Shown here piece by piece: positions 46,850-59,766 of a stretch of 64,000 nt of DNA. The notes beneath the pieces are model-generated. The model was not told the origin of the DNA. It did no database searches and was given only the letters and a program-made list of their open reading frames with translations. Origin of the DNA: Diadema setosum (Eukaryota; Echinodermata; Echinoidea; Diadematoida; Diadematidae); assembly GCA_033980235.1 (NCBI GenBank), contig CM067075.1:11816292-11880291 (forward strand). The letters run 5' to 3'. Positions within the stretch are counted from its first letter, which is position 1. Each line of letters starts with the position of its first letter. The position numbers and the translations under genes were made by a program.

Positions 46850-47306
46850 AATCATGGCGACACAATTGACATATATTAATAGTATCATGCTAAAATACAA
46901 CACTGCCTTGTGACAAGTGCTTGGACTTGGAATTTGAATTATCATTAGTGTGTTTTACTGGAAGGTACAGCAATACTGTTCTCATTTCAACAACTTTCTA
47001 TTATGATGTACATTGTATATTAGCTCACTGCATGCTTATTTTTGTCTATTATAAGTCATGTTTATTTGAAAGCTAATCAAGTCTTTACAAAGAGAATGGT
47101 GTGTAACAGAAATAATTCTGACAAACTTTTGTTGACCTTTGACCTCTTTCAAATTTATTAATCATATATTATATATGAAAACAAAAAATAATAAAGCATA
47201 AGACTGTTAAAAAATGGATTGGGTATCTGGCAATTCGGGGAGTAATAAGATGGGCAGTTTTGGGCGTCTCAGTTACTTATGGGTTAAGGCCTTCAATGGT
47301 AATTAC

Positions 47307-47477
47307 CTCACTGGCTCTGTTGGATCCCCTTTACGCCTAAGCTGCTCCCTCTTGGGCACAGGGTACCACTTGAAGAATAGGGACCAGCCAAAGCCTCCCA
47401 TCTGGGGGTCATTCCCGTGTTGGTACTGAAAGGTGTCGTCGCTGATGACATCGATCACTGGACAGACAGACGTCGTC
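47307..47477 (-). CDS. GALNT1: GALNT exon 2 in window: central catalytic domain
   Basis: 56 codons with split codons at both ends (acceptor CTGCAG|GAC, donor GTGAG|GTAATT). It encodes [15 protein letters not shown] and [10 protein letters not shown], conserved across GALNT1/13. The WYPVP region borders the substrate pocket. Both split codons are restored as Arg when neighbouring exons are joined. Confidence 0.94.
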
Positions 47478-47579
47478 CTGCAGAAAAGGAGAAATCGACA
47501 GAATCCAAAAAAGAAACTATGATTATCACTGCTAGTAGATTGCTGCACTGAACACACCATGAATGACAGTTCATTGATG

Positions 47580-47995
47580 AGAGGTAGAGAAAGACATAGA
47601 CAAACACACTAACAGAGAGACAAACAGACAGAGGCTGACAGAGACAGAAAAGGAGACAGAGAGAAACTGGGAGAGAAAGAAAAACAGCTGGAGAGAATGA
47701 GAAACAGACAGATACTTTAGATAGAGGCTGATAGAAATATGAATAAAAGGAGAAAGACTGGAATACAGAAAGAAAAAGAGAAACAGACAGACATACATAC
47801 ATACGGACAGACACACAGACAGACAGACCTACAATGAAAAGGATAACGAGTGGGAGACAGAAAACAGAAAGAGAGACGATAGTGATAGAAAAGGAGACAG
47901 ACGGACTGTGAGAGAAACAGAGAGAGAGACAGACAGACAGACAGAACAGACTGACTAACTTACAGACAGAAAAAGGAACAGAGAAGAGAGGGGCA
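47580..47995 (+). repeat. Purine-rich CAGA/GAGA microsatellite
   Basis: A long imperfect run of ACAG, GAGA and CAGACAGA units. It opens spurious low-complexity reading frames on the minus strand rich in Ser, Leu, Phe, Val and Cys. Confidence 0.8.
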
Positions 47996-49617
47996 TGTCT
48001 GGACAGAATGGGGTGGGTGGGGGGAGGGGCTGGGGATTGAAAAAAAAAATCAAGGAAAGGAAGAAAGGGAAAATATATCTCACATACAGGTGTGCCAGGA
48101 GGATGTTTTCGTTGAAAGCTGAGCAGCATTACTGGCAACATATCAGCAAATAATTAGGTCAACTAGACAAAGGAAACTAAATGTTAAGCCTTCATCTCAC
48201 TGTCAGTGCATCATCTCATGTGGCATCCCAAGGGCACCTATAAATATCTGTCTGGAGTCATGTGACAATGAAACACCTAGCCTAGTGATCCTTACAGTCC
48301 GTTTCCTACACTCACACTCGAAAAGGACCGAAACAGGGAGTATTTTTCCAACTTTAATTTGAATAGCAATTTCGGCTGATGAATAATGCTCCATGTCAGG
48401 TTATCCTGGACACTTCTATGGAAGTACAACACTGCTACACAAAGATAGTTTGTGCAGCAGTGGTATAAAAGATGCACTGCAAATTGCAATGCACTATCAG
48501 GAAGATTACCCCCTGTAAAATATATAATACATTTTTCCTGAAAATGTGAATGTGGGAATGAAGATTTCCTCTGTCGTGCAAAGTGTGTGTATTATTAGTA
48601 GACTCTGAAACAATGCTTCCATCTATAGATAAACAAAATGTGGAACAAAAACAAACGATACACACAAGACATTAACAAAATCCTTATCAAAAAGAGATCA
48701 CCATTTGAACATACACAATGTAGATCTCTTGGCATAAACTGTGTACATATACTCCAATATGCAATATGTTTGATGCCCTTATACTAATTCTGTGCATGGA
48801 TTTAACCCTTTATTTCATACACATAGTTTCGGTCAGATTTCCCCTAAATCTTCCAGAGACCTAGTTATTTCTCTCCCGTCATCCAAACTAAATTTCCTTC
48901 CTCATGGAGCAAAAGTCCTTTTCGAAATAAGTACACACAGAACTCACTGTACCAGTTTGCAATGTCTGTACAATGTAGTGTACATTCAAATGTACACACT
49001 GAATACATAATAAACACATTTTGTAATTACATTGTATATATATATATATATATATAATACAGATGCATATTATAGTGACACATATTGTGAGAGTGTATCA
49101 GCCACCATTTTGCTGTTGTTGTTGCCATGGATATTCTTGAGCTTGTAGCATCATGCGGAGTTCACCTCCCAACCACCAAACAACAGGATATTGACAAGGT
49201 CATACAAAATTACATGAATGGCTTGCTGGTACTATGTCTAAATACTCAAAAGGAGGGGGGAGGGGGAGGGAGGGGGGGGGGTCCAGAGAGGGATAGTCTA
49301 CCTGCTGCAGTGTTGTAATGTGCAGGTGACTACCGCTTTTTTTTTTCTTTTTTTAGATACACGTCTAACACAGCCCAAATTACTCAGTGAACACAGACGT
49401 GCTGCAAAAATTTCCCTCTCTGAGGCAGCTTTGAGAAGGGGCAACTTGACTAATATTACAATGTTTGAAAACAGAACAGAACAGAACAAAACAAAACAAA
49501 AACACACCCAAAAACTCAAACAAACAGAGACACTAAAGAATGGATATAATACTAAGTAAACAGATAATGTGACAAAGTCAAAGCTTGTCAGCAACGGAAG
49601 ACGAACAAGGTCACCAC

Positions 49618-49745
49618 TTTTGACAGGTGGCCGCTACAGACAGGGTATTCAAGACGGCTTTCTTCTCAGCGGGAATTTTTGTAGTGCCTGTATATGGCAG
49701 GTGGCCGCTATAGACAGGTGGCCGCTGAGGCAGGTTTGACTGTAT
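49618..49745. repeat. pogo-like repeat remnant
   Basis: CAGGTGGCCGCT recurs at about 49623, 49699 and 49718, and the right end GGTTTGACTGTA resembles a pogo-type terminus. The left terminus is missing. Confidence 0.4.
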
Positions 49746-50060
49746 AACCATACCTACTATGTCCATCAACAGCATAGTCTTTGGTCCAACAGAACACATA
49801 ATTATGTATCTCAATGTTTTCCTGAATCTATCGTTTTCATACTTGACAGGAATGTTTTCCTGAATCTATCGTTTTCACACTTGACAGGAACAAATCGAAA
49901 TATCCCCGCCTCAGGGATATATTTTTCATACCGTGTTTCCACCGTGTGTGACACTCGATGCCAAAACCTAGTTCGTGTTATCATAATATGTAGTGTGTCC
50001 ATAACATCAATTACAATAACATCTAAAACAAAGCAATCGTAATAAAAGGTCTGACCCACC

Positions 50061-50246
50061 TTTTATTAGGATCACTTTGTTTTACTTTGCTTTTGGATAT
50101 CTCAGCCATTTCAAAACCAATTTTCATCAAATAAACTTTGAATTTCTCTTAGAAATTATATGCTCTTTCATATTTCATAAGAGGTTTCTCATTATCTCAA
50201 AAAAAAAAATCATCATCAAAAAATGTTGGAAACTGCAAACCCCACC
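50061..50246. repeat. Half copy of the 34268/58785 MITE
   Basis: GGATATCTCAGCCATTT, TTTTCATCAAATAAAC and TGCTCTTTCATATTTCATAA follow in the same order as in 34500-34600. The other half is missing and a different TTAA element starts at 50247. Confidence 0.65.
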
Positions 50247-50613
50247 TTAAAGGGGAAGGCTAGTAACTGATCAGTGGGAATCAGTGGAAATGCTGGGAGG
50301 TGATTGTTCCAATCCTTATGGGATTCATTCAAGAGTTCATTGTATATCTATTGTTGTGTGAAAATGATTTGCTTCAGAACAGTCTCATATTCAAGTAATG
50401 TGCAGATTAATGCTCCGTCACTGACCAGGGACGCTAGAACCTGGAAGCATTAAACTGCACATTACTTGAATATGAGACCATTCTGAAGCAAATCATTTTC
50501 ACACAACAATAGATATACAATGAACTCTTGAATGAATCCCATAAGGATTAGAACAATCATCTCCCAGCATTTCCACTGATTCCCACTGATCAGTTACTAG
50601 CCTTCCCCTTTAA
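50247..50613. mobile_element. TTAA-flanked near-perfect fold-back element
   Basis: TTAA (50247-50250 and 50610-50613) encloses two inverted arms of roughly 160 bp that match almost completely, from AGGGGAAGGCTAGTAACTG to its complement at 50591-50609, around a short centre near 50420-50440. Such arm identity suggests recent origin or gene conversion. Confidence 0.8.
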
Positions 50614-52866
50614 CAGAAACTGCACCATCCCATTAACTACAGTATAACTGCTGGTAGTTCATATCATATTTTTTAACAAGCTCTGATCAAAAGAATGAAT
50701 ACTGGATATTCCAAGTTATTAGTTTATACATAAGTGTGTAGACTACTTCTCTTCACCCAATTATGACCTTCTCATGCCTTGGGTTGTTGTTGGTTTTTTG
50801 GGGTTCATTTTTTTGGAGGGGGGGGGGGTGGGGGGAGGGGGGAGCCTGTGTGTGTTTTACAAACCAACAATAAAATTTCACTGAATCATTGTCAAAAGCT
50901 TTGCTCCACTCATATATTTCATTTTTTTTTTTTACGTTATTTTTTCCCCCTTTTTTTTTTCTGGCAGTACATTAGCTGCCCAGACACAGGATGTATAAAT
51001 CAGACAGCTGCCTAATTGTCTTTAAATATTTTTGGCCCAGGATTCCATGTAGAATACAACACACACACACACATACCACGGCACATCATAAACCACAATG
51101 ATGCAAGCTAACCCTGGAAAGGGGGGGGGGGGGGAATCAAAATGTCGCTTGTTGCATACATGTACAGTGTACTATAATGTACGTGTGGGTAGGATTTTTC
51201 ACCCAGAACTTCTTGTTCAAGACTGCAATGTCACTGTTAAACGAGTGAAATGTTTGAAAATTTGTTTAAACAAAAAATACAGCTCAGTGAATCTAAAATC
51301 ATCAAACAGCACTATGTATAGAATTGTGTAAAGTTGAATATATGCTACACTACATGCTTAGTAGGGACAGAAGCCAAGAATGCTTAATACAAGTACATGT
51401 GTTTTTTTTGAGGTTGCTGTTTTGATAACTATTCAAGGTTATGCCTTATATCATGATTTACATGTCTAACCGCATTTATAGTGATGCACGCTTTGCTAAA
51501 ACATTCCCACAGAAGTGATACCCTACACTGTGTTAGGCTGTCTCACAAAGGCACATTGAGAAAACTCTGTTACAAATTTGGAAGGAAAACAAAATATTAA
51601 ACCGTAAAATATAGCATTTTATATGTAGTTTTAGTTGCCATATTATTATCCTTCCCCCACGACATGGAAAAATTGTTTGTTTTGCTTGATTATTTTAAAA
51701 TGACTGTTTCTTAAGAGAGGCCAAAATGACTGTACCTTTAATCATATTCAAATTATTCATTTTGTTCAAACTGTGCTACTAACATTACACAAAATCCATG
51801 TATATCATATCTCCAGATAAAAATTCTTACACAACTGTACCAAGATTCAAGGTCAAAGACAGGCTTTATTCCTAGAATCTATTTCTTTTTTTTTTTTGGG
51901 GGGGGGGGAGTGGGGGTGGGGGCTTTATTTGTCGGGCAATTTGTATCCAAAATATTACACAAAATAGTATTCATGTGCATGTACAAATGTACGCTGTATA
52001 TATTTTTGTACATAAATCTTAACACGTCAAGGCCTTTCATAGTGCACAACAGATACATGTACATTTGTGCAAAGTAGTAGCTTTGTCAGTGAATATTCCT
52101 ATTCACGCTTGTTTCCGCATCATGGAGAATGGCCCACAATGAGGAAGTTATCCCCTCCAAAGTCAATGTGTGAATGATTTTTGGGGGTAAAAAAAAAGCC
52201 TCTTCTGTGCACAAGCAAACTTGTTGGATTCAGGGACAAAATCTCAGTGGAGGGATTACGCCTAGGGCGGCCTGCACCACACGCCAGCAAGCACACAACC
52301 TAGTGGCGAGTTAATGACTTTCCTAAAAAGCAGGTCAGGAGCGCAATTTCTGTGCATGTGGGCTGATCAGCCAGCACCGGCTTTGATGAGCCAGTGATAT
52401 TATACAGACTGTGGCCCCTTGCTTTGGGGAGGGGAAGGGAGGCACAAGTGTGAACAGTCCGCAATCACAGGGCAAGACTTTTTTCCCTCCACTGTAATCT
52501 GGCTTTGGAGACAAATGTGAATGCAACAACTCTGATATTATACTGATACCAATCTGTCAATTATACTGATACCAATCTGTCAATTATCTGCACCTCTCAC
52601 TAACTGAGAATCCAGAATATTTAAAAACTTGGATCAGTTTGTGCTGTCGTCACCTCACCAACTAAAACAAAGTATTGCCCATGGGAATTTTGGCTGGGGT
52701 ATAAAAGGAGAGGCACTTTGGCTCGAGAAAACATACTGACAGATCTGAACTGTCCATCTTTTCACTGGACACTTCATATGAAATAATGACTGTATCACGG
52801 GATGTTCATATTCAGATAACATTAAGGCAATATGATGCATTGTGATACTAGTACGAAACTAGAAAT

Positions 52867-53881
52867 GTCGCTACGGCGACTGGTGTATGCCTCCGCCATA
52901 ATACATGGTTCTCCTAATAGGTCTATAGTACAATGTCTTGACAATGTGTGATGACAGTTTCACACAATTGGCAAAATATTAAAATGACAGGTTTGCCACA
53001 AATGTGCTGAATGTTCACTTTCCTAGAACTAGGTTCAATTGGATGAATGATTAAAACGTCAGAGTGCAGGTATTTGGGGGAACTGATGATTTTCACTTGA
53101 CTTTTGACCCTTTTACAAGTTTATGCATTGAGTAATTTTCAAGGTATTGAGAAAAAGTATAATTTCAGTATCAAATGGTAAAATAGTATTATCGAAACCT
53201 GGCCTTTGACCTTTGACCCCACAGTTCCAAAGAGAATCACTGTTAGGTAGAACATGCATAAATATGTAAGTTTCATGACAATACCTTGAGTTATTTTTGA
53301 GATATGGAGGAAAAAGTGCAATTTAGCACTTTCACTTGACCTTTGACCTTTTGACCTTTGACCTTTTGGCAAGAAACTTCCCACAGAATATATATTGGGT
53401 TATACATGCATACATCAAGTTTTAAAAGAATCCTTCAGGCACTGCATAAATATAAGGAAAGTAGTTATATTTTGAGGAGTTGACCTTGACCTTTGACCCC
53501 TGACCTTTGACCCATGACCCCCAACTTCCCTAGATAATCACTGCCCATCGATACAAGCATATATACTAAGTTCCATGAAGATACCTTGAACCATTTGCGA
53601 GATATGGAGAAAAACATGAAATTTCAATTTTTTTTTTCACAAAATAACCTGTGACCTTTGACCTTTGACCCTGTGACCCTAAAATCCACACAAAGTATCA
53701 TCCCCCAAGGATATACCCTCATACCAAGTTTGATGCAAAACCACCACACGGTTCTTGAGATATCGACAAAAACAAAACGGGACGGACGGACGTACGGACG
53801 TACAGACGTATGTACGGACGTACGGACGGACGGACGACCCGAAAACATAATGCCTCCGGCCACTTCGTTGGCGGAGGCATA
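52867..53881 (+). mobile_element. Helentron/HINE-like element with TGACCTTTGACC body
   Basis: A 5' hairpin GTCGC-TACG-GCGAC (52867-52880) is followed by the subterminal TATGCCTCCGCC (52886-52897). The 3' end is a hairpin, ATGCCTCCGGCCA (53850-53862) with TGGCGGAGGCAT (53869-53880), whose right arm inverts the subterminal motif. The body has many TTTGACC motifs and a GGAC/GTAC tetranucleotide-type tract (53778-53836) before the hairpin. No transposase or Rep gene. Confidence 0.6.
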
Positions 53882-54167
53882 AAAATGGTCAACAATGAAT
53901 TTGGAACAAGCACAGGCCTACAGCTGAAATTTAGGGGTTAAACTTGTGAAAAGTTGCATTCATAAAGCCATACTAAAGGCTCACAGAGTTACTTGTTATA
54001 GTGGTAAGTCCTTGTTTTCCAAACACAACGCTCAATTTCTAAATCCCTAGAATCAAACACACAAAAATTTTAGGCTTATAAGTACACATGTATTTTCCAA
54101 TGAACACATTTTTTTTTACTTCAGTTTCAGTGCATCAATCCTCCATTGAGATTCAAGGAAACCTGTG

Positions 54168-54330
54168 CTACAGATGTACTGTAATTGTAGATCATAAATT
54201 TTTGCATGCAATAAACTTTCACGAATTTAGCAAGGAGCCAAGATTTATATGTAAAAAGTGTTCATCAATGCAATGCACTGAATGCGAGTGGCGACTCCCG
54301 AAACTTTCATGCTGTGGAAAAGGTTATATG
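54168..54330. repeat. Degraded copy of the TACTGTAAAAC MITE
   Basis: The order TACTGTAA, TTTGCATGCA, AGCCAAGATT, GCACTGAATG, GTGGCGACTC, TTTCATGCTG follows the copy at 23171-23396, with many substitutions. Confidence 0.5.
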
Positions 54331-57300
54331 CTCACATTCATGTATTACCAAGTTCCATGCCATGCCACGAATGTTTCTAGTTTGAATATCAAGCCTACAG
54401 CCTAGGTTTCAGGGGGGTGTTTGTTTTTATTTTCGTTTAGTTTTGCCTATCATACACAAGCTGTAGACTGCCCTCACAAATCACAGAGCTGATGACTATT
54501 AGAATAACAGCACAATGCTGTGCAGAGTCCTATGTGGTCGCAGCGTGGGGGATATGACTGTCAGACGGGTTTTCCCTCGTTTTCCACTGTCGCCCCATGA
54601 GAAATTGAGTGAAGGATTACAGATTGTGTCTGGGGGTACTTCTATTTCCATTGTTTAGCCTTGCTTCAAGGCATTAATTTTTCTATTTACAAAAAAAGCT
54701 ATTTTTGTTTTGTCCATTTTTACAAACAATATTCAAAGACACAATTGTAATACAATTAGACTGAACCTGAGCAATCCTTTTGTAATCATGTGATGAACTG
54801 TAATTACACGAGTCGGTCCAAAGGACGAATGGTTGCTATTCATATCTTGGCATTGGATACACTTTTTGTACATGTTTACTGTATGATATCATGAACTGTA
54901 CAGCACGAGAACTTCCACTGCTTCTGCTATAAAATGCTGAAATTCAAGTCTGGCGATGTGACTCCATTTTGTAACTTCTAGCTCAAAATTTGATATAAGT
55001 CTGACTATACAGGACATTGATATGCAAGACAAACTTGGCAAAAGCACTGCTACTTCTCTTTTACATCTAAAGTCAGTCATTTCCACCTCATTATGAAGAT
55101 AACAGTCCCACTCCTTTCTTCTGATGTGTGGTTTTCACAATTCATCCCAAAGACTTGGTGCTACCGTCTGACAAAGGAGACTGACATAAAATAATCTTGA
55201 ATGCACCAAAACATCTGGGCAGGTTCTGCTATTTCTGATGTACTGTAGTACTCTCAGACAAAACGATAAGGGGAAGACGTGTGCATGCTCCACAAGATCC
55301 ACTATCAAACTACATCAAACATGGTATTTCAGTTTTAAACAGACTTTAAACTTGCACTCCAACTAAACAGCCTGGTGAACATTAGCCAATTTTCGCTAGA
55401 GCGATCTGATCCCAAAGATGCAAAGGACACGCACCACCGGTAGACACAATAATTACAATCTAAATTGCCTAATGCACTAGCTTACTTCCTAAAAAGAAAA
55501 AAAAAAAATAGCAGAGTGTAATCAATATTGAAAGCACTGCCCACATCATACATCTGTACAAGGTGGCTGTCTTCGTATAGTTGACAGTGCTCACACGAGG
55601 AGTAGAAGCAGCTGTTATTATTTACAGCATATGAGCAACAGTAGCCTCAAGATGCAATTCACAGGAAAAAGTCCTAAAATTTTTGTAGGCAGTGACTTGC
55701 CCAGTGAATCAAGTGAATTCTGGAGAATTTTACTCATACTCACTTTCAATGACCCGAACCCAAAGTTCACTTGCTCTGATGACTATTTTATTTTCCACTC
55801 AGAGTATTGTAAACGTGTCTGAATCAATGGAGAAAATATCATATGAGGCATATATTTTGTATTATTCACCATCAGACCCCATAATCAGCACACTTGGGCA
55901 AGTAAATGTAACACCAGCCTAACAAAGATTTAGAGGGAATAAACTTGTACTGAATCATTACAGTTTCAGGCAGTCATAAGCTGGAATGCATGCAAAAGCA
56001 AATAAAAATTCTTATGCAAAAGTGTGAAAAAAGTTCATAGACTGGCTTCTTCTTTGTTATTTACTCCATTTTTTTCACTCGATTTTGGGTCAAATTTTCG
56101 ATTTTGAGATTTTCAATCATATCGATAGTAGACATTCCATACTACATATTCCGAAATTCTCAGTGTGTAATTTGGTGTAATTTTTACGTAGTTATCACTT
56201 TTGTAGAAGTATGTAATTCCATTTGTGAAAATTATTTGTTTTCCCCATAGACGCGTGTGTTAAACAATCAGGCGATTCGACGGTTTGGTGACCGCGCGTA
56301 CTAGTACGCGCGGTCACCGAACCGACGAATCAGTGCGCATTGACTTGCATGTTGTTTTTGAGATTCAACAGTTCATTGACTGCGCGCATAGTGCGCGTAC
56401 TATGTAATACATGTGTTGACAATGACAACGCTCAATGTACATGTACATATGGACACACATGGAAAATGACAACGTTCTTTGCAGACCGGAAATACATGCA
56501 TGCAGCTCTTTGACGATTTCCCGCTTATTTGTTAACAATACAATTCGATAAAAACTTCACAAGTTAGAGCAAGAATTGAAGTCTGGTGTACTACAAAAAT
56601 AATTGGAAATTATAGACATGAAAGTGTAGCAACCATAAGTCAAAAATGGGCTAACTTCAAACGCGTTTTTCTCGAATTGTCATTCTTACGCAAACCTGAG
56701 GGATTCGTCGGTTCGTGTGACCGGCGACGAATTACTCTACCACCTTTTGCTCCATCACTTTACGGTCTTTCACTCAATTATGCTATCGTCTAGAAGCTGG
56801 TTATCACAAATGCCACATACATAATGCCATAACCACAAATACTTTAATTAATAGAGATAGAATTTCTCCCCAGGTATAAAGAACATCCATCCACAGTATC
56901 TCGGCAGAGTGTATATTTTATGCACTACTTGTGGATGATGATCCTGAAGAGCCTGGTTCAACTTACGTGCCATCCTCATTGCACCAAAAATAATGTGTTT
57001 CACAGTGAGAACAGAAATAATGGGCTTTTTCATGAGATTTTGGTTGCGATCCAAACTTCACAAATTACTGCACAAATTCACTGATGTGAATTTGTGGAGT
57101 AAGAACGACGGTGGCAAAAAAAAAAAAAAAAAAATTCGAGATTTTATATCCCAAAATGCACATTGCGTGTCACGCCTTGCTATTTTTACCATGCTGTGGC
57201 ATGTAACAGTATATTGAATTGGCCTTGAGACTCAGACTACATGTAGTAAGTATATATCATTCATAACATGCCCAGGTCAGCTCTTTGCAAATAATTGTGA

Positions 57301-57538
57301 CCCAAAGTTTTTTTTTTTTTTTTTTTACAGTGAGAACGATGAATCAAAAAGACGCAACCTTAATTGCGACCAAAATTTCAAAATTTTTGCTATGAGCACG
57401 GCGCTATTGTCATCCCTCTTTATGAATATAAATGCTCTTGTCTTCAGCAAAGACAGGGTTAAGGGGTGTTTGTATTCCGCCTGTTTGTTAGGGGCGCATT
57501 GATGATCCTATCGGTGTTATTCGTATGCTTGTATGTTC
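54331..57538. other. Intronic DNA with one strong palindrome
   Basis: No exon is recognised. The notable item is the 32-bp perfect palindrome at 56287-56318 (arm GGTGACCGCGCGTACT). A related motif, ATTCGTCGGTTCG, is near 56703. Confidence 0.55.
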
Positions 57539-57696
57539 TTAAAGGGGAAGTCAACCCTGAAAATTAGTTTGTGTGATTAGAAGCCAAAAAGGACCTAAGG
57601 AGAGTGAAAATTATGAGCAAATTCCGCTGAAGACTATGAAAGTTTTGATTTTTTGAACTTGTGATCAATCAACCACAAATTGGCAACATTTTGATG

Positions 57697-57738
<42 letters not shown>

Positions 57739-58076
57739 ATTGATGATATATATATATTTTTTTAATGGAGGAGATGTATAGTTCTAAAGAATATGTAAAA
57801 TGTCTGTATTACTGGTGCATGTATGATTGGAAATCTACTTGATGGGAAAATGGCACTTAATTATTTCACAATACAGAGCATATGGGGTGACCTAAAGTGC
57901 TACGTCATAGAATTGCCAATATGTGTTTGATTAGATCCACAAAATTAAAAAAAAAAATGAAAAAATGATTTTTATAGATTTTGATCAGAATTTGCTCAAA
58001 CACTGACAATCCTTTTCCTTTTACTTTTCTGCATCTCTTTGCACAAACTAATTTTCATGGTCGTCTTTCCCTTTAA
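57539..58076. mobile_element. TTAA-flanked MITE with a (TC)n interior
   Basis: The left end TTAAAGGGGAAGTCAACCC, followed by TGAAAATTAGTTTGTG, is mirrored at the right by CACAAACTAATTTTCATGG and CTTTCCCTTTAA. 538 bp, containing the (TC)n run at 57702-57735. Confidence 0.7.
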
Positions 58077-58784
58077 ACTCTGCCATCACTGTTGCAAACC
58101 TGTTTTCATACAATGCAAAATAACATTTACGAAAAGTAGGTTTCAAAGGGTAACTGATGTGCATATCATGCCATCAGTCCATTAGCATTACGGTAGGCAC
58201 ATACATCACATAGTATGTGGATTCAGCTTTTTCCGTCTTAAAAGCAGTGCGGTGCTACTGACTGACTTGAGTGCACTTTGCATCCATAAGACATTATTAT
58301 CCGTGGTGGACTTTTTCGTGACTCTAATGCAATCTTCCTTACATACTTATATTAGGGTGTCTGATCGCGCACTGCTCACTTGCGGATGAAAAATTGTGCC
58401 CCTATCTCATAACACACAAGTCCCAGAGAACACAATTGAGTTCATGATTGGCTTTTCATGGAATTTCAAAAGTTGGAAAAATACTCCAGACACCCTACTT
58501 GTATGTCCAGGCATGTTGATCCATGTTTTTTTCTTTTCTTTCCTTTTTTTTTTTCATCAGCATTCAGTTGCTTCCTAAAAAACTTGACCTAATTGTAAAT
58601 CAGCCGGCCCACTCGGGCATAACAATGTACCACAGTCAAATACGCATGCCATGGCGACACAATAAGGATTAAGGCAATTGGGCAATCTCTGTACATTGGC
58701 AATTAGTTTCCAGGCAGCGGTGCCAGTCAGGAAAGAAAGCATGCCAGTGGACTTGCCAACTGACGAACTCCTCAAAGTAAATGG

Positions 58785-59176
58785 TTAAAGGGACTGTACA
58801 GTACTGGTTGAGGTGGGGATTCATGTTTTGAACATTCCTAAGTGAGATAATGAAAAGCCTCTTATGAAATATGAAAGAGCATATAATTTTAAGAAGGATT
58901 CAACGTTTATTTGATGAAGATTGGTTTTCAAATGGCTGAGATATCCAAAAAAGTGCTAATAATAAAAGGCGACATGCCACAACTTTCTTAGGATCTCTTT
59001 GTTTCACCTTGTTTTTGGACATCTCAGCCATTTTAAAACATATTTTCATCGAATAAACTTTTGATACCCCTTAGAACTGCATGCTCTTTAACATCTCATA
59101 GAGTGGTTTCTGAATATTTCGCAAAATGTTAAAAGCTAAATTCTCACCTCGACCAGAACTGTACACACCCTATAAA
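58785..59176. mobile_element. TTAA-type fold-back MITE, copy 2
   Basis: Opposite orientation to 34268-34658, sharing ACTGTACAGTACTGGTTGAG, GGCTGAGATATCCAAAAAAG and TGTACACACCCT blocks. The right TTAA is mutated (CCCTATAAAGG). Confidence 0.7.
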
Positions 59177-59361
59177 GGCAAAACACTGCTTTTTTTTAAC
59201 AGGTTGAATTTGATAAATGGAGTCAATGGAATGGAATCATACAAAATATCACTTGAAGAAGCAGTTTCATAACAATCAGACACAAATTGTAGAAGAAGGT
59301 TGCAGAAGGTACTCTGAAATGTTATGCTTTCAAGAAACAGCAATCTAGGCCACAAAAGTAC

Positions 59362-59558
59362 TGTACTAAGACAAGAATGTTCGTGTGCATTCTAATTTCA
59401 CGAGAGCCAAGATTTGCGAAATTAAAATGCATGCGAAGACTCTTGTCTGCACTACATGCATTGAATGCCAGAGGCACTTTGAGAAAAATTCACGCCGTGA
59501 AAAAGGCCGTCGGCTCCAATTCGCAAAAAATTTCATGCTGCTAAAATATGTTTTACAG
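59362..59558. mobile_element. MITE, TACTGTAAAAC family, copy
   Basis: Blocks AATGTTCGTGTGCATT, GCCAAGATTTGCGAAATTAA, GCATTGAATGCCAGAGGC and GGCCGTCGGCTCCAATTCGC match the 23171 copy in order; the right end GTTTTACAG is kept. Confidence 0.65.
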
Positions 59559-59766
59559 AAAATTTTGTACTCAGATATAAGGTGAAGGAGTCATAGCCTA
59601 TCAGCACTCCCTTCAGTTTGCACAAAATGTAACAAAACACTCTGATTGAAAATTTAGCACATGTAACTTCTTCAATTCAAATGTTGTTGGTTAAGTTATT
59701 GATTCCATGACTTTGCATCTGATCTTTCACAAAAGTTATGCCTATCTACTGGGGGGGGGGGGGGGC

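Larger units (their letters stand above)
45333..47306 (-). other. GALNT intron (2.0 kb) dense in fold-back repeats
   Basis: Contains MITEs at 45448-45656 and 46659-46849 and a compound inverted-repeat cluster at about 45970-46470. No exon is seen. Confidence 0.6.

Noticed and set aside
47455..48141. 228-codon minus-strand frame rich in Ser, Leu, Phe, Val and Cys
   Set aside because: It is the translation of a CAGA/GAGA microsatellite and overlaps the end of a GALNT exon in another role; no domain is recognisable.
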